Positions 52,301 to 64,000 of a stretch of 64,000 bases of DNA are shown one piece after another. Made by a program: the position numbers and the translations under genes. The notes beneath the pieces were generated by a model. That model made no database searches, was not told the DNA's origin, and was given only the letters and a program-made list of their open reading frames with translations. Numbering within the stretch: position 1 is the first letter of the stretch; each line of letters begins with the position of its first letter. Source of the stretch: Chondrilla cf. caribensis (taxonomy: Eukaryota; Porifera; Demospongiae; Chondrillida; Chondrillidae); NCBI GenBank assembly GCA_964020155.1, contig OZ026550.1:2771352-2835351 (forward strand), read 5' to 3'.

Positions 52301-53480
52301 GTTGAGTTTTCTGTGATATGTTTCTCTGTTGCACAGTGTACGTGTGCCAATATATTATATAGCACTTTATAGACAGACATGTTTCTGTGTGTATGTATAT
52401 CATGACATATACATGTGTTGTGGCTTGTATGTGAGAGTGGATGAGTCCCAATGTACATACAGTACATGCATTATGCACTTATCATGTGCTCACATATTTA
52501 TGACATTTACTTTCACATAGTACATACACACGTACACATATGAGTGATCATGTGCATATCCCACCACACATATAAGGCACTTTGCTAATTTCTGCAACCA
52601 TTAACACTGTAAAAGCTCAGACTAGCCCCCACTGACGATCATCAGCTGTCTAGTAGTATTATTTGTTTATTTCCTTCAGGTTGTGAAGAAACCACCAAGG
52701 AACTGGAAAGATATTAAGTGTCAGAGGATACTGAAATGTGGTGGTCAGTGTGATGGTGTAACTACAAAAGGGAACCGCATTGCTGTTGGTGTTCCTTACG
52801 GCATCAAGGTATATGATCGGAGGAGTACTGACCTACTGCACACCATAGGAAAGGATCAGCTGGGTGGTGGTCTGCCTGGTGTCAAATTCTATGACCAAGA
52901 GAGCATTTTAGTATCGGACTATTCCAATAGCAACATTAAAATGTTCACCATACAAGGACGACATGTTCGTACAATAGACCGAGGAAGGACCACTTTCCAA
53001 CCCTATGGTATCACTATTAGTCCGGATGGACACATTTATGTTTGTGATGTTGCCAATCACTGTGTTTGTGCTTTTGATGTAAATGGGAAGTTTCTGTTTT
53101 CCTTTGGTTCACGTGGTAGTGGTGATGAGTTTTTTAACTTTCCTAAAGACCTATGTTTTGCCACTGATGGCTTTCTCTACATCACTGAATTTGGCAATAG
53201 TAGAATTTGTGTATGTGATAAAGAAGGTAAATTCATTAGAAAATTCAACACTACTTATAAACCAACCTGTATAGATGCCACTGATTGTGGACATCTTATT
53301 GTTAGTTCATTGTTGTCTCACAAAGTCATGATATACACCACCGGGGGTGACTTAGTCCATATATTTGGAAAACATTGTACTAAATTAGGACAATTTTATG
53401 GTCCTTCTGGTGTATCAGTAGACAGTGATGGTTTGATTTACATTACTGATTGTTGTAATAATCGTATTGAAGAGTTTTAA
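49392..53480 (+). CDS. TKL-type kinase-coiled coil-NHL protein, unit 3
   Basis: Exons 49,392-50,672 (donor TCACACAG/GTTGGT) and 52,680-53,480 (acceptor TTCCTTCAG/GTTGTG), phase 0, about 693 residues. The N-lobe and catalytic loop are almost identical to unit 2, with Lys49, Asp154, Asn159 and DFG 173-175 kept. The segment after the DFG differs (MSRKSSVKGTQAFMSPEALV, HKWPNPQQPT), while the C-lobe end again matches unit 2. Its coiled coil is of a different, longer type (QWEEIKVLQTERGQHLQEI, RKDLEAHRKDRDSHLQ, VLQEEVDRLRSK), shared with unit 4. The second exon is a full NHL-like propeller, ending with EEF instead of QVF. Reading through the donor would add a hydrophobic tail and stop near 50,798, a possible retained-intron isoform. 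The intron has no CA array but carries a hAT element and about 1 kb of unshared sequence. AATAAA lies at 53,648. Confidence 0.85.
50893..51258. mobile_element. hAT-type miniature transposon (366 bp)
   Basis: Starts TAGTGCTGGGACGATTAATC and ends GCCGATTCCCAGCCCTA. Imperfect terminal repeats of the (C/T)AG-GCTGGGA type are flanked by an exact 8-bp duplication GTGTACAT (50,885-50,892 and 51,259-51,266). The introns of units 2 (about 41,943) and 4 (about 57,493) have a single GTGTACAT and no insert. No transposase frame. Confidence 0.92.
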
Positions 53481-53849
53481 CTCTCACTGTCTTCACTCCA
53501 TCCTCAGATTCTTTGAATGACACTAGTAGTCTTTATGCACATGTACTTGTAACACTTTTCCTATTCTAATTGTACCTTTTCGAACATTATTGTGACATGT
53601 AAAATTATTGTTGTATTTTTGTATTGTCATATTATGTCTGTAATTTGAATAAACATGATGTCATTGAAGCATGTGTCCGTAGTTTCTTCAAAGTTTTGTC
53701 AAGAACTTCCATTTTTCTCGAGCTTGTTCGAACTGTATAATGTGAATGTGAAAAATGGCATTTATAGACTTGGACAGTTATGTCAAGAGGTATAAGGCAT
53801 CATCACAATCTATGTGCACTGTATGGTGGAGTATACACTTATGTATAGC

Positions 53850-54830
53850 TCTTAGTCTTGTCCGTTTGGGTCAGGACATCTCAGTTCATCATTAAGAACA
53901 GAATGTATAATGTTGGAAACAATGGTTTTATTGTAGTTTTTCCTGCCAAAAGTGTAATAACACGCGGATATAGCAAGCAATTTATCAAATTTCCATGGTC
54001 TACAGTTTTCCACTCTGTTTCAACACCATCTCATTTGTCCATTTCCTATTATAGTTGTTTGGGAGTGCCATAGGATTGCCTATATTATGTCCACTATGAA
54101 TATTATTAGTGTCAAATTTTATGTTCTTGGAACCACAAATGGTAGTCTTACCTGTCCTGATATAGTTATAAATGTACCTGCCATACAGTACAACTGAAAA
54201 CGTAGTACTCTGTACAAAATCTGTGTATAAACATATTTTGGCTGATTGGTACTGTATTATAATAAATTTAATTAATGGTGATTGTAAATTATGAGCTCGA
54301 GCTCATATCAGAAGTCGTGGTAACTGGTACCTGTCACTTACCAATTGTACAGTTGATGGATACAAGGTGAACTAGTCTGCATGGCCCACACATGTTCATG
54401 TAAATAATATTCCCAGTTCATCACCTACCCTCCTCGCCACATCCCATTCTGTACGTCCACAAGATCTGTGATCTCCTCTGGAGGATGATCTGGAGTGTCC
54501 CTCTCAAACTCCACCTTCTCCATCTCCACCAGTGGGCTGGTGACCAATGTCTGCTCTGATGGTAAGGTACCTGTTGTTGGTATTGTCTATGCCTCTCCAG
54601 TTCTAGAGTGAACCTGTTGAGTTCATTGTTCATGTGATGTCTACTTTATATTATACAGGTACATACCTCACTGGATGAGTATACCAGTAACTGTGCTCGT
54701 GTGTGCTGTTTGCAGCTACTCTGTATCTTAAGACATTGTACTTACTAGGTTGTGTTTTGAAATTGCTGCAGCCATTCAAATGCAGATTCATTAGCAGCAT
54801 AATATAATATTGCTATAAAATAATTGTAAT
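53850..54830. other. Duplicated intergenic block after unit 3
   Basis: It matches 38,120-39,115 after unit 1, but the 36.4-38.1 kb part is missing here, as is most of the CArG/CRE block. It contains the minus-strand exon candidate at 54,430-54,560 (VEMEKVEFERDTPDHPPEEI, TDLVDVQNGMWRGG), open two codons longer than in unit 1. It also contains the single-arm remnant of the palindrome at about 54,761-54,808 and a 16-bp palindrome ATGAGCTCGAGCTCAT at about 54,290. Confidence 0.6.
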
Positions 54831-54839
54831 GATGAAGAT

Positions 54840-55970
54840 TGTACATCGAAGAATTGAAAGGCTGATCACATGACTTGAGTCAATAATTATTTGAGTATTA
54901 TAGAATATTGGTATCACTCAGCAGTTTGATTACGTGATTGAGACTATATATTGTTCATAATGATATATACACACGAATTAGAATAAATAATATAACTTTA
55001 AAAGCTATAATGTAGGTGCCGGTAATACTATACTGTGTATTCAGCTCTGAATTTATTTGTGTAATTATTATTCTAATGATGTATGTATGATGATGATGTA
55101 TCTTTCATTCAGACAAGATGATATACATACAGAATTATTGCATGGTTAGTACCCCCAGAAGAGGTGACCTGTTGATTTGTGATGGTTAATTGTGATTTAA
55201 TGCAAATTTCAATAATGCAGTAATGTGTGTAGTGTACAATCATGTTAGTATGTAGTCTGGTTACCAGACCCTTCGTTAGTGGTACCTCGGACAATAGCAA
55301 GTATTCATGCACACTAAATGTACACATCACATGTCATAATAATTATTATATAATCATATTACACACACAGCACCTCCTATATACACTCCATGTGTCATAT
55401 GCATGTATACAAGTATGTACACATGCATTTACACATTATGTACATGTTTACAAGCATGCAAGCACAGAACACACTAACACACATGCACATGCACTTCTGT
55501 GCATGAATGTACCATTTTCCAGATAAAATTGCAACTCATAATATTCATGCTCAATTATTACAAAATCCAACTAAAACTGATAATAGATCAACTGCATAGA
55601 AACATCACAGATAGATATTGACAGGTCACATAAACAGATACCACATTGCACCTTCCCCACTAAAAATGTAATTGAACAGTGTTACAAAGTGCATGCTATA
55701 ATCAAAATGCTACATTGAATTTTCTGACTACAATTACGGTAACAAAAACAAGATCTGAAGGTGTGCGTGTGTGTGTGCATGTGTGCATGTGTGCATGGGG
55801 CCAATTGCCCTTTTATTCGTATATAAAAGTGTCTTCAGAGCTGTAGTGCATTTCTTTCAGCAACATGTACACTCGGTGATTCCTCTATTAGGCTACATCC
55901 TGCTCTAATCCAAACCACTATAATAGCTGGGACAGTTAACCTGCTCCGATTACAGCTCATATTTCGTTAT
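54840..55970. other. Intergenic sequence upstream of unit 4, no gene recognised
   Basis: AT-rich sequence not shared with the other units, with a short TG/CA-rich patch near 55,765. No supported exon. Confidence 0.45.
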
Positions 55971-55978
55971 CGTATACG

Positions 55979-55986
55979 TGACGTCA
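55979..55986 (+). promoter_or_regulatory. CRE-type palindrome upstream of unit 4
   Basis: TGACGTCA, 77 bp before the unit 4 ATG. The flank is otherwise diverged from units 2 and 3, so retention of this 8-mer stands out. Confidence 0.6.
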
Positions 55987-56062
55987 TGGTATATCTCGTG
56001 CTTCGAGTATTAATATTTACGCCTCTTTCTTTAAGATCTCACAGTTCTGAAGCAGTTCAGGA

Positions 56063-59462
<3,400 letters not shown>

Positions 59463-59669
59463 CTCTCAATGTCTTCAGTGTGACATGTGACGTGTGAAAT
59501 TATTGTTGTATTTTTGTTATTGTAAATGTATTATTTGTATTTTGAATGAAAATATTTAATAATGTTGATTGATTTCATGTCGTATGAGTCCACCTCTATG
59601 GTCACAGATGTCTATTGTGACTAGTTTTTTTGATCACGTCATAATACCTTCATTTGATGCCTGGAATCC

Positions 59670-59856
59670 ATCCACTGTCATAGTCCCAATGTACAGACCT
59701 TATAAGGAAAACGTGGGCGCTTATTGTTTAATGACGTCATCGAACACTTGTCCATCGCTTCTTCTGAAGTTTGTCAAGAACTTCCATTTCGCTCGCGATC
59801 GTTCGAACCGTATAATGTGAAGAAACGTGTATTGGGAAGGACAGCTATATAAAGAG
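59670..59856 (+). promoter_or_regulatory. Conserved promoter-like block after unit 4
   Basis: CArG box CCTTATAAGG at 59,698-59,707, CRE TGACGTCA at 59,732-59,739, and a conserved segment ending AAAGAG/GTAAGG (GT at 59,857). Sixty bases further the transposon at 59,917 interrupts the homology. Confidence 0.5.
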
Positions 59857-59916
59857 GTAAGGCATCATCACTACGTATGTACACTGTATGGTGGAGTACA
59901 CTTACGCATAGCTATA

Positions 59917-60773
59917 TAGGGTGAAACGGGGTAACTTGGAACGCCTTTTGACACCTATAGCTATCAACAGCTCCACTGCTTGCACTCCGATGGATCACTG
60001 GATTTACATTAAATTTACCGTGCACCTAAAGTAGATATCCACCTTTCATGACCAGTTCGAAATTTGAATATAGCACCATTCCATCGGATAGCAGAATCGT
60101 TTTTGTAATAACTTTTGTGTTGGAAAATGGCTGTCGGGTAACTTGGAACACTCTGAAAACTCGCCGTGAAATCATCACAGGAGGTCCAAACGATGACCGG
60201 GCATACAATAATGCTTTAGAAGAACCCAAATGGTATAAAAAGACTATACTGTAATCTATCATACATAAAGCTCAGTTTAAAAAAGCCAAAACACAAAGGG
60301 TACATCTCAGCGTGGGGCAGGCTGTTCAAGAGCAAATGGAACAGATCCAACGTTGTCTTTGACTGGGCAACATAACTAGGTCAGTACATGCAAGATGATA
60401 CCACCCCTGGTATTCAACACAAGCCACCCAGTCTGTGTCTTTTTCTTCATTGCCACATTCTTGGCCCTCGTGAACGACTATTTTCGAGTTTGTTGTTGAA
60501 AACGGGATTGCTGCTATCCTCAACCATCAATGCTATTGAAAATAACTGGGTATCTGTTGAAAAAAATTCTTAGCTCATATTTTATCTGCGCTTGTTCATT
60601 TTTTGATCGATAACTTCCTCTGGGATATGCGAATAGTCGTGAAACTATCAATGTAATTTTACCTCATACTACCATGATCATGTATGGTAAACTTTAACCA
60701 AAAGTTTGTAAATGTTTAGCAGAATAAGATTAAGTACAATGAAAAGTGTTCCAAGTTACCTCGCTTTACCCTA
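59917..60773. mobile_element. TA-flanked DNA transposon relic with a PHD-like fragment (857 bp)
   Basis: Terminal inverted repeats TAGGGTGAAACGGGGTAACT and AGTTACCTCGCTTTACCCTA are flanked by TA on both sides. On the minus strand, 60,326-60,523 encodes VHEGQECGNEEKDTDW, then VACVEYQGWYHLACTDL and RWICSICS, the W-x-x-C...WYH-x-x-C...W-x-C-x-x-C signature of a PHD finger with one cysteine missing. PHD fingers are found at the C-terminus of some pogo/jerky-type DDE transposases. This fits an internally deleted element that keeps the 3' end of its transposase. The DDE core was not found. Confidence 0.65.
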
Positions 60774-60869
60774 TATCAGGTAGCTAGTCTTCTGTATTTC
60801 CTATCCCTCTACCAGCTAGTACGTGTACATGTAGTTATACCACCACAAATCCTATCAACATACCGACCT

Positions 60870-61115
60870 ATCTAGCCAGTCATGCAGTAGAATTATCTGT
60901 AGTCTAACTATCTCCTGTCGGTCTCTTTATACTGTCCATGCATTCTTCAACCATCCCCCATCAAATAGAGGAGGTGACTGTATACCACAGCTAGTAGTGT
61001 GTAGAGTCTGATGTTGATTTGATCCTGTGCCATTGAGTGCAGTGTATTGTTAAGAAGGTATATTCCATCCTGGTGGTGGAAGTGGTGTGGTGGGACAGTC
61101 CACTCATGAATAACG
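60870..61115. repeat. Truncated copy of the unit intergenic block
   Basis: It matches 36,690-36,915 and 44,690-44,915, then switches abruptly after CCACTCATGAAT to GAAGTGAAGGAAACTTCACC, which matches 46,080 downstream of unit 2. This is a deletion junction inside the duplicated block and marks the right end of the tandem array. Confidence 0.75.
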
Positions 61116-61446
61116 GAAGTGAAGGAAACTTCACCAATAATCTCACATGTATGTGTATGCGTACATGTATGGCTAGAGTGGAACTCGTGTGTGTGTATGT
61201 GTGTGTGTATGTATGTGCGTACTTACATTTGAATGCATCCATATAATAATACATGCATGATTCCTTTATTAATTCTATTCAAAGTAAAAAGATATTATAT
61301 TTGTTAATAGTCAAGATCTCCATATTATTCTTCATATCCTACAGTGCGGATGCGGTGTCATCCACGAGCCTCCTGCTATAGGATAAGATGTCCTCACTGT
61401 GGAAAAGATGTGCTTCCACTCCAAAAAGCTTGTACGTACATACGTA

Positions 61447-61448
<2 letters not shown>

Positions 61449-61514
<66 letters not shown>
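61449..61514. repeat. (TG)n microsatellite
   Basis: TG run of about 65 bp inside the first intron of the HOIP-like relic. Confidence 0.95.
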
Positions 61515-61515
<1 letters not shown>

Positions 61516-62370
61516 ATATTCACACATGTATGCGTGTATGGTTGTTCACCGACATGTACATGAAGTTCTACTATATCTGCATGTATGTGTCATTGTATTT
61601 GGATTTCCAATACTTACTCATTGTTGTTCTGTAACCCATTCACATGTCTGCAGTGGGAGGACCAGCACACAATGTAAATTGTATCGACTTTGCGAGATGG
61701 AAAGTAGAAAATGAAGAAAACCAGCAAAAAGGCCTGGCTGCCTTCTTGAAGGAGATTGGAATTGGTGAGCTAAATATAGAACAGATCCACATTACATTGC
61801 TTTACTAATTATAGCAACACTGTGCACTTTATTTAGAATGTCCAAAATGCAAGTTCAGGTATGACTTGGCCAAAGGAGACTGCTTGCATTTCAAGTGTGG
61901 ACAGTGTCGAACTGAATTCTGTGGAGGATGTGGTGCTGTATTCAATAAGGTATTGAATATGCATATACATACTGATGTATGAATATAACCACTCTCCCCA
62001 AAATTATGTCAAAAGAACTTCTGTCATTTTCTGTTCGGTAGAATTGCCGCAAGTTCCTGACTTGTGGGATTAAGGGGTTTCACGCTCATCATCCCTGAGA
62101 CTGCCTATTCTATATGAGAGACTAGGAGGTGGAGAGACTTCAGAAGGTCCTTCAAGACAAGGAGATTGAGTTTGACACTGAACCTCCTCAGAATCAGATG
62201 AACGCAGCACAAGTGAAGGGGGAAGGGGATGAGGAGGGGGTGGAGGAGCCACCTAAGAATGCTATAGCTGTTGGAATTGCCAACCAGGGATGAAGGTGCA
62301 GAGTGATGCTTCAGAAGAATGAGTGTGGGGAGGATTGTAAGAAGGGACATGCTGGACTGTGCCAGTGAGT

Positions 62371-62426
<56 letters not shown>
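62371..62426. repeat. (TG)n microsatellite
   Basis: TG run of about 55 bp directly after the 5' splice site of the LDD exon. Confidence 0.95.
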
Positions 62427-62430
<4 letters not shown>

Positions 62431-63549
62431 AGTGTGCGTGCGTGCATGTGTGTGTACATAGAGCTGTGGATATATCTCCGTGTACATAATATTATACGTA
62501 GCTGACATTATGGATTCATGTACCCTCATGTTGGTACTGAACATGTGTCAATACGCCCATCACAGGAGGCACTGTAAAGAGTACCTAGTGTCTATGATCA
62601 ACAAAGCTGGCATTGACCCAGGTGAATTTATGGACTTGAATGAAATCAGTGCTTTACTGAGGAGAGATGAAAAACAAGTCCCCAACAAACAATCCAATGA
62701 AGCAAACCAGGCTTATATATATATATCTCCAGAGACTCAGAGAGGTGATGACAATGAAACTAGCCTAAAATCAACTATGTGTATTAGAGATGGCCTTTAG
62801 ACTTACAGTACCTCCCTATTTCTTTGCAGCATTTGAAAACAGAGGTTGTACTGGAGAAACGTGGGATATTCAGCCATTAGACCCGGCTGCACTGTGAGCA
62901 TGTGCAGTGTGTGAATTAACATTATTTGTTTGTCTTATTCATAGTGAAAATATGGATTATAAAATTTTGTGGCAATCCCTTGCTTGTAATTCACTTTACT
63001 ATTTGAAATTTGTGTTTGAGAGGTTAATGTTCTTACTTGGAAACCTAGTTTGTGTATATGTGTTGTTATATCTGCAGCTGTTTGTCACATGTATGGAGAG
63101 GTCCTTCACAGGGACTATGACCAGCAAGCAGTTGCAATTGGTGGACTAATTTGAACACTTTCAACCTGATTACACTTATATTGTTCAATAAGTAAATCTA
63201 ATGGTACTATTTTGCCGTTTTACATGACGTTATTCAATTTGTAATGTTATACTTTGTCGGACTTCGGATTCAGTCTTGCGTTCCGAGTTCCAATTCAAAT
63301 TCTAAAACTAATAATAGCTAATGGCCGCCAAAGTTTCGGTAAAAGACGACTAAGCGTGAATGTTCCTTCAAAAGGAGTGACGTCTGCTAAAACGTATCGT
63401 TCGCGCTATATAGACTAAGTACGTATATACCACATACATGTGCCTTTATTGGACACACGTGTCCTATAGCTGTATGATATTAAGTGTATTCGTCCAAAGG
63501 TTACGTAGTTTAATTTAGAGTGTCTATGGTCCAATGATCGTATTTCCAG

Positions 63550-63628
63550 AGGAAAACTGCCATACGGGAAAGAACACTGGGTTTTTCTGATGCAATGTTG
63601 TCTGAGACAACTTACTGCATAAAGAATG
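63550..63628 (+). CDS. Possible exon of a gene running off the right edge
   Basis: Acceptor TATTTCCAG/AGGAAA and donor GAATG/GTAAGT bound a 79-bp open segment reading RKTAIRERTLGFSDAMLSE, then TTYCIKN in one frame. Splice signals are good, but 26 codons are too few to name a family. Confidence 0.3.
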
Positions 63629-63679
63629 GTAAGTGTAACTTGCATGCAAGTAGACAGTATGTTTATCTCATGTTATAGT

Positions 63680-63780
63680 GTAGTTTGTACAGTATAGCCA
63701 ACTCATGTAGTTTGTACAGTAGCCGTCACACGTGGGTTGTACAGTAGCCGTCACATGCGAGTTGTACAGCCGTTACATGC
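63680..63780. repeat. Short tandem minisatellite
   Basis: About four imperfect copies of a 25-32 bp unit containing GTTGTACAGTAGCCGTCACA. Confidence 0.7.
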
Positions 63781-64000
63781 AATACTTCCATAAACATGCC
63801 TCAGGTCTTCAGACATGTGGTCCCATACTACTTCACTTTCACATCACATGCCCAAAAAGGTTGGGTAGGGTCTGGTAAGAGGTGTTCTGTAAGGAATTCC
63901 AATCAGAAAAAAACAGAATACTATGTGAGTATATATTATGTGTATGTGCATATGCTACCCATGACTGTAGATTACTATGCATGTGTGTGTGTGTGTGTGT

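Larger units (their letters stand above)
61345..62897 (+). pseudogene. RNF31: HOIP/RNF31-like RBR ubiquitin ligase, C-terminal exons with stops
   Basis: Exons can be followed with matching phases. At 61,345 there is a ring/IBR piece (CPHCGKDV) with a shifted frame. 61,654-61,764 encodes NVNCIDFARWKVENEENQQK. 61,837-61,949 is RING2: [33 protein letters not shown], with the catalytic-type Cys in LHFKC. 62,042-62,364 encodes the linear-ubiquitin-determining region: FHAHHP*DCLFYMRD*EVE, RLQKVLQDKEIEFDTEPP. 62,566-62,744 encodes HCKEYLVSMINKAGIDPGEF. A last exon, 62,830-62,897, ends LDPAAL. HOIP is the catalytic subunit of LUBAC, which makes Met1-linked ubiquitin in NF-kB signalling. Three in-frame stops (TGA 62,096, TAG 62,123, TGA 62,291) interrupt the LDD exon. 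The first two sit where the family has Arg and Trp. The N-terminal zinc fingers and UBA are absent. Probably a truncated pseudogene. Confidence 0.78.

Noticed and set aside
61345..62897. Intact RNF31 gene
   Set aside because: Three in-frame stops in one exon, a shifted first exon and no N-terminal domains in the window.

Overview
The window looks like animal nuclear DNA, most likely from a sponge (inferred, not proven). It has introns with GT-AG borders, long (CA)n/(TG)n arrays and DNA-transposon miniature elements. The gene types are Gly-X-Y collagen, a giant ankyrin/Roc-COR/CARD/death-domain protein, a tandem family of TKL-type kinases fused to NHL-like propellers, and a HOIP-like RBR ligase relic. 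No tRNA, rRNA, CRISPR array or bacterial operon was seen.

Layout. (1) 1-8.9 kb, + strand: a decaying short collagen locus with a signal peptide/coiled-coil exon at 4.2 kb and Gly-X-Y sequence at 5.3-6.1 and 8.66-8.85 kb. The collagen sequence is split by a 14-unit satellite of about 179.5 bp per unit. (2) 9.1-14.9 kb: a truncated copy of the ankyrin gene's 5' end plus about 1.4 kb of flanking sequence that recurs at 32.6-33.7 kb, then sequence without convincing genes. (3) 15.2-29.1 kb, - strand: one gene of seven inferred exons (about 3,516 residues) with about 65 ankyrin repeats, a Roc-COR GTPase module, a CARD-like exon and death-domain exons, plus a separate terminal death-domain exon at 15.2-15.5 kb. 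(4) 29.2-32.6 kb: an apparent insertion relative to the 9.5-11.3 kb paralogue, with a damaged BEN-like gene, a retroelement fragment and TTACGAT-rich inverted repeats. (5) 33.7-61.1 kb, + strand: four tandem units of a two-exon gene encoding kinase, coiled coil and an NHL-like beta-propeller. Unit 1 lacks the kinase and units 2-4 are complete. The units are separated by duplicated intergenic DNA that carries a second promoter-like block and coding-like minus-strand fragments. Several transposons can be dated because other units keep the empty site. (6) 61.3-62.9 kb: HOIP/RNF31-like exons with three in-frame stops. (7) 62.9-64 kb: a possible first exon of a gene running off the edge.

How the genes may work together: death-fold and Roc-COR scaffolds, RIPK/TKL-like kinases and a linear-ubiquitin ligase are the parts of animal innate-immune and cell-death signalling. 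Their proximity here suggests, but does not show, a locus of rapidly duplicating signalling genes. The best candidate for something undescribed is the kinase-coiled coil-NHL family, with its mosaic copies, conserved CRE promoters and a kinase-less member.
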